NCBI RefSeq assembly: GCF_017874615.1
Contig: NZ_JAGIKV010000031.1
Coordinates: 1-64,000 of the forward strand
Direction: 5' to 3'
Length of the DNA stretch: 64,000 nucleotides
From: Paenibacillus xylanexedens
GTDB lineage: Bacteria; Bacillota; Bacilli; Paenibacillales; Paenibacillaceae
The stretch's first letter is position 1. The number at the start of each line of letters is the position of its first letter. This document shows positions 7,797 to 16,420 of the stretch, piece after piece. A program made the position numbers and the translations under genes. The notes under the pieces were generated by a model, which saw only the letters and a list, made by a program, of their open reading frames with translations, was not told the DNA's origin and searched no databases.

Positions 7797-9887
7797 TTAT
7801 GCATTGCCTCCGGCAAAGGAGGTTGAGGTTGGAATGATCTCACCCGACGGATTCTCGCTGGTTGCACTCGCTGCTGCTTGCGCACCTTGCTGGAGCTGAT
7901 ACATTTTATAATAGCGGCCTTTAAGCTCCATCAGTTCATCATGTGCACCTTGCTCAACGATACGCCCACGATGCAGAACCAGAATTTGATCTGCCGAACG
8001 AATAGTGGAGAGACGGTGAGCAATGATGAAGGTGGTACGTCCTTTTTTGAGGACTTCGAGTGCATTCTGAATCAATGCTTCCGTTTCCGTATCAATATTG
8101 GCAGTCGCTTCATCCAGAATGAGGATGGCCGGATCAAACGCCAGTGCCCGAGCAAAGGAGATCAATTGACGCTGTCCAGCGGACAATGTACTTCCTTTTT
8201 CGATGACAGGTTCGTCAAAGCCTTGAGGCAAATGAGCCAGGATACGTTCAGCGCCTACATCACGCAGCGCCTGTTCAATTCGTTCACGGGAAATCTTCTC
8301 ATCGCCGAGACTGACGTTGGAAGCAATGGTGCCTGTGAACAGATACGGGTCCTGCAATACAATCCCCATATGCTCGCGAATCCACTGTTTAGGCAGATCT
8401 TTGACGTTCTGACCGTCAATCGTGATCTTGCCTTTTTGCGGATCATAGAACCGGAACAGCAGGTTGATGATTGAGCTTTTACCCGAACCAGTATGACCGA
8501 CCAGAGCGACTGTCTGACCTTGGGATGCTTTAAACGAGATATTGTTGAGCACATAATCCTTTTTATAGGCAAAGGATACATCGTCGAAGACAACATTCCC
8601 TTTGTATCTTGGCATGGAGCCATCGGTTACGGCTTCTCCTTTTTCATCCATCAGCTCAAAGACGCGACCAGCGGATACGAGGGAGGAGTCTAGGTTGGCG
8701 AGCTGATTTACCATGCCGGTAATCGGCTGGAACAAGCGGCCCAGGACATCGACGAAGGCATATAGAACACCTAATGAGATAATACTTGTGCCATCCAACA
8801 CGCTGGAACCGAAGTACCACAGGACAACCGCAAAGGCGATATTCCGTAATACGTTCACCAGGTTGTGTGAGGTGAAGGCATTCAGGTTCAGCATTTTGTT
8901 CTGGTGTTTCATATAGTCATCATTCAGATCTTCGAATTCCTGTTTGGTTTGTTTCTGATGGCGGAATACGCGGATAATGGACATCCCCTGAATGGACTCG
9001 TTAATGATTGCATTGATCTCACTCAGTCGGGATCGAATGATCGTGTTGTAACGAGTGGCGAATTTGCGATAGAGCACAATCCATGTAATGAGCATCGGCA
9101 CAACGAATAATGAGATTAGACCCAGGCGAACATCAAGCAGGAAGAGTGCGACATACACACCTGTAATCGTGATGATTCCTGAGAAAAAGTTCGAAAGAAC
9201 AGCAACGAACAGATCTTTTACGGCTTCTGTATCGTTTGTGACCCGAGATACAACTTTACCTGCGGGCAGGTTATCAAAAAAGTGCACCGGCAGTCGCTGA
9301 ATATGGGCATACACATCGTTACGCAGTCTTTGAATGACCTTGTTGGCCGAGGATTGCAGCCAGAATGTTTTACCAAACTCCATAATGACCGAGATCACGA
9401 GGAAGATCATGTAATACACAATTAATTGATAGATGCTGGGCATCTCCGGTTTGTAAAAAGCAAACAGTTCACCAGCGGACAGGGGTGTTGCCGCATATTG
9501 GCCTGTTACCTCACCTGCGCGTGTAACCGTGAGGGTTCCATCCGTATATGTGCGGTCCCCGTCAGGTGCATTGACTGGTTCATTTACAAAATAAAAACTT
9601 CTGCCGGCTTGTAATACCCGCACTTCGGAACCTTTGTTTTCATCCGGTTCGAACAAGCCTTCGCGTTTGTAATTCTTACCGTTGTAGACTGCGGCTTCAT
9701 CTGAAGCTGTCGTCTCATAGAAAGGCTGCTCAATCGCGAGCAAGTGATTGTCGATCATGGATTTGGCGATGAACGGCCCGGCAAGCTCGGCCGCAACACC
9801 AATAGTAAGCATAATTAATGCAGCGATAAATGTTCCTTTGGCTTTCAAGGCGTAATCAAGCAGCCTTTTGCCTGTATTAGACTTCAA
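7797..9887 (-). CDS. bmrD: Heterodimeric ABC exporter subunit, BmrD/YheH-like
   Basis: A 696-residue half-exporter. It has a six-helix membrane domain (about 1-380) and an ATPase domain with Walker A GHTGSGKSS near 465, signature LSAGQRQ near 575 and Walker B ILILDEA. Between the first two helices is an insert of about 100 hydrophilic residues (about 45-145), the kind of extracellular domain known in BmrD of Bacillus subtilis; length (673 in B. subtilis) and gene order after the 581-residue partner also fit. BmrCD exports several drugs. The ribosome site is AGGAGG and the gene follows its partner by 12 bp. Substrate assignment here is inference from synteny. Confidence 0.85.
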   Translation of the reverse strand: MKSNTGKRLLDYALKAKGTFIAALIMLTIGVAAELAGPFIAKSMIDNHLLAIEQPFYETTASDEAAVYNGKNYKREGLFEPDENKGSEVRVLQAGRSFYFVNEPVNAPDGDRTYTDGTLTVTRAGEVTGQYAATPLSAGELFAFYKPEMPSIYQLIVYYMIFLVISVIMEFGKTFWLQSSANKVIQRLRNDVYAHIQRLPVHFFDNLPAGKVVSRVTNDTEAVKDLFVAVLSNFFSGIITITGVYVALFLLDVRLGLISLFVVPMLITWIVLYRKFATRYNTIIRSRLSEINAIINESIQGMSIIRVFRHQKQTKQEFEDLNDDYMKHQNKMLNLNAFTSHNLVNVLRNIAFAVVLWYFGSSVLDGTSIISLGVLYAFVDVLGRLFQPITGMVNQLANLDSSLVSAGRVFELMDEKGEAVTDGSMPRYKGNVVFDDVSFAYKKDYVLNNISFKASQGQTVALVGHTGSGKSSIINLLFRFYDPQKGKITIDGQNVKDLPKQWIREHMGIVLQDPYLFTGTIASNVSLGDEKISRERIEQALRDVGAERILAHLPQGFDEPVIEKGSTLSAGQRQLISFARALAFDPAILILDEATANIDTETEALIQNALEVLKKGRTTFIIAHRLSTIRSADQILVLHRGRIVEQGAHDELMELKGRYYKMYQLQQGAQAAASATSENPSGEIIPTSTSFAGGNA

Positions 9888-9899
9888 TGAATTGACCTC

Positions 9900-11645
9900 C
9901 TACGTGGACAGATTGGACTCGACCTGTTGCCGTTCATACTGTTCACGGTACCAGCCGTTCATGGCTAACAATTCCTGGTGAGTGCCTTCTTCCGTAATTT
10001 TCCCGTGCTCCAGTACGATGATTCGGTCAGCATGTTCAATAGCAGACAGGCGATGAGTCGAGATCAGCGTGGTTTTGCCCGAGCGTTTGTTGCGAATATT
10101 TTCAATGATTTTAGCTTCAGTACGTGCATCAACAGCAGATAAGGCATCATCCAGGATCAGAATATCAGGATTAGCAATAAAGGCACGCGCCAGCGATACC
10201 CGCTGTTTCTGTCCACCGGACAGAGAGATTCCTTTTTCACCAACAAGTGTATCCAGTCCATCGGACAATGTTCCCAGATCACCGTCAAAAGCGGCGGTAC
10301 GAATGGCTTCCATGATGACTTCATCACTGGCCCCAGGTTGACCGAATTGAATGTTCTGACGAACTGATTTGGAGAACAGAACTTGTTCCTGTGGTACGTA
10401 CCCGATCCAGCTGTGCAAGTCATCTTTGGCGATATCCTGAATCGGATGACCCGAGATGCTTAATGTGCCCGAACCGGCAGGGTATTCATGAAGCAGTTGT
10501 TTGAGCAAAGTAGACTTACCGCTACCCGTACGGCCCACGATACCCAATGTTTGACCCCGTCGCAGCGAAAAGCTGATATGACTGAGATTGTCGACAGTGG
10601 AACTTGGGTAACGGAATGTAACATCCTGCATCGCAATTTCTTCCGGATTCGTAACGTGAGCAGGTTGCTCCACATCTTGTACGGCAGGTTCTACCGATAA
10701 AGTCTCGTTGACCCGATCAAGCGAAGCGCTACCACGTTGCATCAGGTTAATTAATTCGCCGATGGCAAACATGGGCCAGATCATCATCCCCAGGTACATG
10801 TTAAACGATACGAGATCCCCCAGGGTAATTTCATTATGAAATACAAGATATATGCCGTAGGCAAGTGCAATCACATAACTGAGTCCAACGAAGAGGCGGA
10901 TGGTGGGTTCAAATAGGGCATCCATTCTGGCAACAGCCAGGTTTTTGCGATACACATCCTCGGTCACGTCGGCGAACCGTTTCTCGTCCAGACGTTCCTG
11001 CACATAGGCACGTACGACACGGATCCCGGCGATGGATTCCAGCACCTGGTCGTTCATATCTCCGAATGCATCCTGTGCCAGGGTGTAACGTTGATGTACA
11101 GCTTTACCATAGATCATCATGGCAATGGCGATAAAAGGTAATGGCAGGATTGCCGCCAAGGTCAGTTTCCAACTAACCAGGAAACCCATGGCGAACAATA
11201 CGGTGGCCAGAAAGGCTGTAGAGTCTGTTAAGGTCAGCATGCCGAAGCCTGCTGTAGTGGCAATGGAACGAAGATCATTGGTGGCCCGAGCCATCAGATC
11301 TCCTGTTCTGTTTTTCTCAAAAAAGGGAGGAGTCATCCGTAACAAGTGGTCCATAAAGCGTGAACGAAGCAGCCGCTCCACTAGGTTGGCACCACCAAAC
11401 AGTTTGTGCATCCAAACGTATGTAACCAGATAGATAATGATGACCGTTCCCAGAATAAGCAAAATATAACGCGTAAGTGAGGTGCCGGTAATGGAACCGC
11501 GCACAATCTCGTCGATGGCATTACCAAGAAGACGAGGAGGCAGCAGTTCGGCAATGCCCACCAGAATAAGCAAAATGACACCGGTTAGGTATCGTTTGCG
11601 TTCCAGCCGGAAGAACCAGGCCAGGTTTTTAAGTACAGAGAACAA
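9900..11645 (-). CDS. bmrC: Heterodimeric ABC exporter subunit, BmrC/YheI-like
   Basis: A 581-residue half-exporter with six membrane helices and an ATPase domain: Walker A GRTGSGKST near 372, signature LSGGQKQ near 480 and Walker B ILILDDALSAVD. The D-D in Walker B in place of the catalytic D-E marks the degenerate site typical of one half of heterodimeric exporters. The start is a TTG at 11645 preceded by AAGGAAGGG; no better in-frame start exists. It is transcribed ahead of bmrD and behind a leader with an intrinsic terminator, as expected for an antibiotic-inducible attenuated operon. Confidence 0.87.
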   Translation of the reverse strand: MFSVLKNLAWFFRLERKRYLTGVILLILVGIAELLPPRLLGNAIDEIVRGSITGTSLTRYILLILGTVIIIYLVTYVWMHKLFGGANLVERLLRSRFMDHLLRMTPPFFEKNRTGDLMARATNDLRSIATTAGFGMLTLTDSTAFLATVLFAMGFLVSWKLTLAAILPLPFIAIAMMIYGKAVHQRYTLAQDAFGDMNDQVLESIAGIRVVRAYVQERLDEKRFADVTEDVYRKNLAVARMDALFEPTIRLFVGLSYVIALAYGIYLVFHNEITLGDLVSFNMYLGMMIWPMFAIGELINLMQRGSASLDRVNETLSVEPAVQDVEQPAHVTNPEEIAMQDVTFRYPSSTVDNLSHISFSLRRGQTLGIVGRTGSGKSTLLKQLLHEYPAGSGTLSISGHPIQDIAKDDLHSWIGYVPQEQVLFSKSVRQNIQFGQPGASDEVIMEAIRTAAFDGDLGTLSDGLDTLVGEKGISLSGGQKQRVSLARAFIANPDILILDDALSAVDARTEAKIIENIRNKRSGKTTLISTHRLSAIEHADRIIVLEHGKITEEGTHQELLAMNGWYREQYERQQVESNLST

Positions 11646-11648
11646 GTG

Positions 11649-11750
11649 TTATCCCTTCCTTTCGATGTCCGAGAAATGCAGATTCCGTTCATGTATGCCG
11701 AAATGTACCCACAAAAAAAGACATACCGCACGCAGGCGGTATGTCTTCAT
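11649..11750 (-). CDS. Possible 33-residue leader peptide of the bmrC operon
   Basis: A 33-codon open frame starting MKTYRLRAVCLF runs straight through the terminator stem (11720-11745) and stops three bases before the bmrC TTG, covering the bmrC ribosome site. Translating it would keep the terminator from forming and would bring ribosomes to bmrC. That logic resembles the BmrB leader of Bacillus subtilis. There is no clear ribosome site of its own, so it may be chance. A second open frame, 11755-11853 (32 residues), lies just before it. Confidence 0.35.
   Translation of the reverse strand: MKTYRLRAVCLFLWVHFGIHERNLHFSDIERKG
11712..11745 (-). terminator. Leader terminator (attenuator) upstream of bmrC
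   Basis: GACATACCGC and GCGGTATGTC form a perfect 10-bp stem with a six-base loop, followed on the minus strand by seven T. It lies between the likely promoter region and bmrC in the sense orientation, so read-through must be regulated. Confidence 0.8.
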
Positions 11751-12130
11751 ATAATCATACGGCAGCATGGCTCCGAGAACAGAGCCGCAACCATACATAA
11801 GTTCGATTGTGAGTAAACATCACAGAGGTTCTAATGAAAGAACGCCTTGTCATGCCGACTTATGAACGGAATAATGATTTCGGGTGTGCTCCGGTATTTA
11901 GTTGTGTGCTGAATTGACCTATCATATGTTTGTTAAACACCGTAATCACCCTTTCTTTTTTGGAAATAAATACAATGTAGACCTCGTATGTTTGCATCTT
12001 AACACCGGCTTTTACAATCTGTCAAACATTTTTCACAACTTATTTTGTCTTTATGTGGTCACCCGGGTTTGTATTCAAGTCCCTGTCGAGATATGATGGA
12101 ACATATATATACAGAAGGAGCTGACACCAA

Positions 12131-12427
12131 ATGAGTACCATACATGTATCCGATCAAGCTGCTCGCTGGTACAAGGAAGAACTGAATTTGAACGAGGGAG
12201 ACAGCATTCGATTTTTTGCCCGTTATAGCTCTGGCGGAGGTCTTCACCCTGGATTTTCGCTAGGTATTGCTGTGGAGAAACCAAGACATCCTGCGGATCA
12301 AACCGAAGTGTCGGGGATTCAATTCTTTATGGAAGATCACGATTATTGGTATCTTAAAGGGCACCAACTGCATGTGGATATCGTTGATGAAGGTCAGGAT
12401 ATCGAATACCGTTATACGGAAGTCTAA
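12131..12427 (+). CDS. HesB/YneR-like small protein
   Basis: A 98-residue protein of the HesB/YneR type (iron-sulfur biosynthesis fold) with RFFARYSSGGGLHPGFSLGI near residues 35-54. It lacks the conserved C-terminal CGC pair used for cluster binding in IscA, so it may not carry a cluster. AGAAGGAG precedes the ATG. The following Nudix gene is 56 bp downstream and may share the transcript. Function is not established for the YneR branch. Confidence 0.75.
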   Translation: MSTIHVSDQAARWYKEELNLNEGDSIRFFARYSSGGGLHPGFSLGIAVEKPRHPADQTEVSGIQFFMEDHDYWYLKGHQLHVDIVDEGQDIEYRYTEV

Positions 12428-12483
12428 GCAATAGATGGATTACAGGTCGCCACCGGCTTCCGAGTAGGAGGAGGGGATAAGCA

Positions 12484-12933
12484 GTGAATCTGCCACCACG
12501 AGATTTGGCCCAGTATATCGCAAAACGCTCTCATATTGTTGTAAAAGCGGCGGTGCGGGCTGAGAACGAACAAGGTGAATTACTGCTGATTCAGCATGCT
12601 GAACATGGTCACTGGCGGTTGCCATCAGGTGAGATGCGCCCGGGTGAGGCTATTGAAGGTGCTGCACATCGGGAGTTATGGGAAGAGACAGGTTGGACTG
12701 CTGATACCATGACACTGGAAGGTCTTTATTCGGGGCCTGACCTTCGGTATTTGCATTCAAGCGGAGATGAAGAGTATTACGTCATTGCCCTGTTCCGGAC
12801 AGTGATTATTCAGGATGACCTTGTGGAGTCGCGTGTAAATAGTGATGCAGGTCTGAAGTTTTTTTCTTTGGAGTCGTTACCACCTCTGAATCAGATTAGC
12901 CGAATCCTGTTAGCGCGGGATATTGCAGAATAA
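12484..12933 (+). CDS. Nudix hydrolase
   Basis: A 149-residue enzyme with a complete Nudix box: GEMRPGEAIEGAAHRELWEETG at about residues 49-70, the metal-binding helix that cleaves nucleoside diphosphates linked to another group. A GTG start is chosen because GAGGAGGGG lies just upstream. A strong terminator follows. The substrate is unknown. Confidence 0.88.
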   Translation: MNLPPRDLAQYIAKRSHIVVKAAVRAENEQGELLLIQHAEHGHWRLPSGEMRPGEAIEGAAHRELWEETGWTADTMTLEGLYSGPDLRYLHSSGDEEYYVIALFRTVIIQDDLVESRVNSDAGLKFFSLESLPPLNQISRILLARDIAE

Positions 12934-12951
12934 AATTAGTGTTGAAGCAAA

Positions 12952-12999
12952 AAAATGACCTTGGCATGCACGATACAGTGGATGCCAAGGTCATTTTTT
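12952..12999. terminator. Bidirectional terminator
   Basis: AAATGACCTTGGCAT pairs with ATGCCAAGGTCATTT around a 17-base loop, flanked by an A-run on the left and a T-run on the right. It separates the Nudix gene from the convergent minus-strand gene. Confidence 0.85.
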
Positions 13000-13032
13000 T
13001 AGAAAATCCGATTTACGTGCTCAGAGCATGAA

Positions 13033-13545
13033 TTACACCTGATCTAGTGGTTCATCATCCATCGCAAAATCAAAATCATCAATATCGAATACCTGTACAG
13101 GTGATTCAGACTCAATTATGCGTGCAATCAGTTCAACCTGATCGGTGAGAATCGGGATACTCAGGCGCTGAGATGTCAGCAGCAGTTCGGTCTCAATGGG
13201 ATCGAAATATTCCCCGTACTGTGCCGTATCTATTGCATTGATAATGGCAATGGATACTTGGTCACCAAATAAAATGGAGGGGCTTTTGGCCCATGGAACA
13301 AGTAACGCACGCTCTATTTTTTTCTTATTCAGCGGTTCCTCGAAATAAGAAATCATTTCATTGATTTTGGATTTCACATGCTGATCATCTGCCGGGTTAT
13401 CCATCATGGGATCAGGACTGGTCTGGAATTCATATAGCTCAAGGATGGTGGTATAAGGAACAATATATTCAACAGGCGCGGGCGGCGCTAGCAATTGACC
13501 GTAAATGGCCACCATCACGGCTTCTGTAATAAACTGACGTGACAT
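13033..13545 (-). CDS. Acidic cytoplasmic protein of unknown function
   Basis: A 170-residue acidic protein, not recognised. It begins MSRQFITEAVMVAIYGQLLAP and ends in an Asp-rich tail (FDIDDFDFAMDDEPLDQ). No membrane segment or catalytic motif is visible. The internal segment PWAKSPSILFGD and helix-strand alternation suggest a single globular domain. AGGAGG lies upstream of the start. The nearest gene on the same strand is 190 bp away, so it is probably monocistronic. Confidence 0.7.
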   Translation of the reverse strand: MSRQFITEAVMVAIYGQLLAPPAPVEYIVPYTTILELYEFQTSPDPMMDNPADDQHVKSKINEMISYFEEPLNKKKIERALLVPWAKSPSILFGDQVSIAIINAIDTAQYGEYFDPIETELLLTSQRLSIPILTDQVELIARIIESESPVQVFDIDDFDFAMDDEPLDQV

Positions 13546-13737
13546 GGTTCCTTAATCCTCCTGCGCCATTAATAGTTGCAAAGTGAATCTATATTTCATG
13601 CAACAGCATAACCACAATATGGATTATTCTGCTGTAGACTCGTGTACATAATTTGCATGAATAGAAGTATATCACACAACGGTGGGAAATACAGCCAATC
13701 TGCATAGCATGTCAGGTCACAACCTTCACAACTTGAA

Positions 13738-14190
13738 TCAGGATTTGCCCAGGAGCAATGATAAAATTCCCGCCGCAATTAATGGACCCACAGGTACACC
13801 CTTGAATAGGGCAACCCCAAGTACCGTTCCGATTAACAGCCCTGCAACGACAGTTGGCTGAGTACCCATCAACGTAGCGCCACGTCCTCCGAGATATGCC
13901 ACCAATAAACCTACTCCAATGGCGAGCAGTGATTTCCAGTGCAGGAAAGACTCACCAATCGTCTGCAGACTCATCTTGCCACTGGCAAGAGGTGCCATCA
14001 CGCCAATGGTCAGAATGATAATGCCCAGTGTAAGTCCGTATTTTTCAAGCCATGGAAATGCCTGATTCAGGTTCAGGACTCGTAGCAACAACAGAAATAC
14101 CATCGCTACGGTCACAGGTGTGTTGCTGCTGATAATCCCGAGAGCCGCAAATACGAGCAACAGCAGGGAAGTCATATCCATTGTTTTCAT
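13738..14190 (-). CDS. DUF441 family membrane protein
   Basis: A 150-residue protein with four hydrophobic segments and the DUF441 look: [15 protein letters not shown] near 22-36, [22 protein letters not shown] near 50-71, [16 protein letters not shown] near 88-103 and [14 protein letters not shown] with a Gly-rich end. The ATG at 14190 overlaps the stop of ypdA (ATGA), which indicates translational coupling; a later ATG at 14181 is possible. The molecular role of DUF441 proteins is unknown. Confidence 0.85.
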   Translation of the reverse strand: MKTMDMTSLLLLVFAALGIISSNTPVTVAMVFLLLLRVLNLNQAFPWLEKYGLTLGIIILTIGVMAPLASGKMSLQTIGESFLHWKSLLAIGVGLLVAYLGGRGATLMGTQPTVVAGLLIGTVLGVALFKGVPVGPLIAAGILSLLLGKS

Positions 14191-15185
14191 TTCCCTTCAG
14201 TCTGTCCACGTTGTTTGCTAACGATATGTTCCGCAATGTAACGTCCATGCCAGCGCCCGGATTCAATAAAGACTTCATTGGCATTACGCCCCGAAGCGAT
14301 GACTCCACCCACATATACACCAGGTACGCTGCTTTCCATCGTTTGTGCATCATATAGAGGTTTATCCATATCATCAGACATCTCCACACCTACCGACGTG
14401 AGTAGTTGACGATCTGGACGGAAACCGGTCATTGCCAGTACGAAGTCATTATCCAGTTCCTGAGTGGAACCATCCGTGTGTATCAGACGAATCGAATCAT
14501 CGAGTATTTCATTCACGCGTGATTCCAGGTGGAGTGTGATATGACCTTTTGTCACCATGCTCTCGAATAGCGGACGTACCCACGGTTTAATATGCTGGGA
14601 CAGACCACTGCCGCGATAAACCATATCAATATGTGCTCCGACCCGAACCAGTTCCATGGCCGCATCCACGGCTGAGTTGCTTCCGCCAATAATGGCGACA
14701 CGTGTACGGGTATACGGGTGGGCTTCCCGGAAGTAGTGGGTTACTTTATCTTTATCTTCTCCAGGGATGCCCAGATAGTTAGGATGGTCAAAATAACCGG
14801 TAGCTACAACTACATTGCGTCCAACATGTATGATGGCTTCCCCGCGGCGGTTGAGCGTATGTACCTCAAACGTACCATCATCCTTGCGTTTAATTTCACG
14901 GGCTTCCTCATAGTTATGAACACGCAGACCAAAATGTTCGGCTACCCTGCGATAATAGGCAAGTGCTTCATAACGAAACGGTTTATCATTAGGTGTGCTG
15001 AACGGAACGTTTCCGATCTCAAGCAGCGGGGCTGTGCTGAAAAACTGCATATGGGTTGGATACAGATAAATAGATTGAACGATATTGTATTTCTCAACGA
15101 TCACAGCGGACAGTCCCAGCCGCTCACATTCAATGGCAGCAGACAGACCGCATGGGCCTCCGCCGATAATAATGACATCTTCCAT
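14187..15185 (-). CDS. ypdA: YpdA-like FAD/NADPH bacillithiol disulfide reductase
   Basis: A 332-residue flavoprotein related to thioredoxin reductase. The FAD Rossmann motif [10 protein letters not shown] is at about residues 9-18 and the NADPH motif [12 protein letters not shown] at about 167-178. The CxxC redox pair of thioredoxin reductases is absent, as in YpdA, which reduces bacillithiol disulfide. The ATG at 15185 is chosen because AAGGAGG precedes it; the open frame runs further upstream without a ribosome site. It is transcribed ahead of the DUF441 gene. Another reductase of the same fold is the alternative. Confidence 0.85.
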   Translation of the reverse strand: MEDVIIIGGGPCGLSAAIECERLGLSAVIVEKYNIVQSIYLYPTHMQFFSTAPLLEIGNVPFSTPNDKPFRYEALAYYRRVAEHFGLRVHNYEEAREIKRKDDGTFEVHTLNRRGEAIIHVGRNVVVATGYFDHPNYLGIPGEDKDKVTHYFREAHPYTRTRVAIIGGSNSAVDAAMELVRVGAHIDMVYRGSGLSQHIKPWVRPLFESMVTKGHITLHLESRVNEILDDSIRLIHTDGSTQELDNDFVLAMTGFRPDRQLLTSVGVEMSDDMDKPLYDAQTMESSVPGVYVGGVIASGRNANEVFIESGRWHGRYIAEHIVSKQRGQTEGK

Positions 15186-15324
15186 GTTCTTAATCCTCCT
15201 TATTTCAAGCAATATAATCCTACCGTAAATAACGAGCCAATGCCAGTTCAAGCGTGGAGTTTAATTAGACAAGCTTACTTGAAACCAAAGGAGTTGCCGT
15301 GTAGAGAAGAAAAGACTAATATCA

Positions 15325-15344
15325 AATTAGATATATATCTAATT
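15325..15344. promoter_or_regulatory. Perfect 20-bp palindrome, operator candidate
   Basis: AATTAGATATATATCTAATT is a perfect palindrome 16 bp upstream of the DUF2087 regulator, in the gap between it and divergent ypdA. AT-rich palindromes of this form are typical ArsR-family operators, so autoregulation and control of ypdA are plausible. Confidence 0.55.
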
Positions 15345-15360
15345 GAAAGCGAGATGAACG

Positions 15361-15957
15361 ATGATGCAGCTGGAGAAAATTGTGGCTTATCATAAAGCGT
15401 TGGCTGACCCGACCCGGCTTCGCATGCTGCTGTTGTTGGCACAGGGTGAACTGCACGGACAGGCACTTGCCGAGCGGCTGAATCTGTCACAGCCAACCGT
15501 GACACATCATGCATCCAAGCTGAGAGAGGCGGCGCTGATTAAGGAACGACGGGAGAAAAATACAGTGTATTTCACACTCAATCCTTCGTTTATCCGCGAG
15601 AATGCACAGGCTTCGGTTGATTTTATCTTTAATCGAGAGGAGGTTGCGGATATGGGTGATGTGAACGAAACATTGAAAGCGTCGGTCATGAGGAATTTTT
15701 TCTCCAAAGATGGACGACTGCGTCAGATTCCCGCTCAATACAAGAAAAAACTGATTGTACTTGGTCATCTGGTCGAGCAGCTTGAATTTGGTCGGAAGTA
15801 TACGGAAAAAGAAATCAATACATTTATAAAGCAATACCATGAAGACTTTGCCACGATTCGGCGGGAATTTATCATGCATCAGTTCATGTATCGGGAAGAG
15901 GAGATCTATGAATTGAATCCGAAGGAAATGTGGACACGCTGGGATCAGGTCAAATAG
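15361..15957 (+). CDS. ArsR-type regulator with DUF2087 domain
   Basis: A 198-residue regulator. Residues 1-80 form a winged helix of the ArsR type (ALADPTRLRMLLLLAQGE, then LNLSQPTVTHHASKLREA as recognition helix), and about 105-195 match DUF2087 (FFSKDGRLRQIPAQYKKK, GRKYTEKEIN, YHEDFATIRREFI). No Cys-based metal site is apparent. It is divergent from ypdA with a perfect palindrome between them. ATG at 15361 or 15364 are equally possible starts. Confidence 0.85.
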   Translation: MMQLEKIVAYHKALADPTRLRMLLLLAQGELHGQALAERLNLSQPTVTHHASKLREAALIKERREKNTVYFTLNPSFIRENAQASVDFIFNREEVADMGDVNETLKASVMRNFFSKDGRLRQIPAQYKKKLIVLGHLVEQLEFGRKYTEKEINTFIKQYHEDFATIRREFIMHQFMYREEEIYELNPKEMWTRWDQVK

Positions 15958-16047
15958 AGTAGCTGGTGGTAAAAAAAGTTTGGGCTTGACAACTGTAAAG
16001 CTCAGTGTGTAACATAATGGGTAATTCTACAAGGGAGGCGATTGTTT

Positions 16048-16119
16048 ATGACAAATTTAAATGCAGTATACGTTAATTTGAATATGAACAGCGTCTCCGG
16101 AACGGATCAAAGCATGTAA
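16048..16119 (+). CDS. Possible 23-residue peptide gene
   Basis: A 23-codon open frame starting MTNLNAVYVNLNMNSV follows AAGGGAGGCG with ideal spacing and has a TTGACA box at 15986 with a poorer -10 (TAACAT) 18 bp further. A hairpin (TGGATA/TATCCA at 16132-16147) and a strong terminator (16178-16208) follow. It could be a small secreted or regulatory peptide, or a leader peptide for downstream rsgA. No known family is recognised. Confidence 0.4.
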   Translation: MTNLNAVYVNLNMNSVSGTDQSM

Positions 16120-16177
16120 TTTTGCGTTAGCTGGATAGCAGTATCCATTGTAACGTGAAGGATCGCATGCTCAGATG

Positions 16178-16208
16178 AAGCTACGGGTGACGCACCCGTG
16201 GCTTTTTT
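16178..16208 (+). terminator. Terminator after the micropeptide
   Basis: GCTACGGGTG pairs with CACCCGTGGC (one G:T pair) around ACG, followed by six T. Confidence 0.8.
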
Positions 16209-16315
16209 GTTTGCCGATAAAAGGGTGTTCCTGAATTGTTTATAGCGGATGGTTAAGTATTTTATCCGGTTGATCTACAAGAAGGGATGATCTTTGATTC
16301 GGCTAACTACTTATT

Positions 16316-16350
16316 GCCGCGGGTGTATTTCTACTCGTGGTTTTTTGTTT
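16316..16350 (+). terminator. Second hairpin with T-run upstream of rsgA
   Basis: GCCGCGGGT pairs imperfectly with ACTCGTGG around an eight-base loop, followed by TTTTTTG. Two successive terminator-like hairpins ahead of rsgA leave its promoter unclear; the stretch 16209-16405 otherwise shows nothing recognisable. Confidence 0.45.
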
Positions 16351-16420
16351 TGATCTGAACCGGAGATGATTGTTCACTCGGCTTGAACGAAGTAAATAAC
16401 TTATTTTGGGAGGAATTTTT

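Noticed and set aside
14718-15395. 225-codon plus-strand frame opposite ypdA
   Set aside because: ypdA is clearly real on the minus strand; the frame has no ribosome site and no family features.
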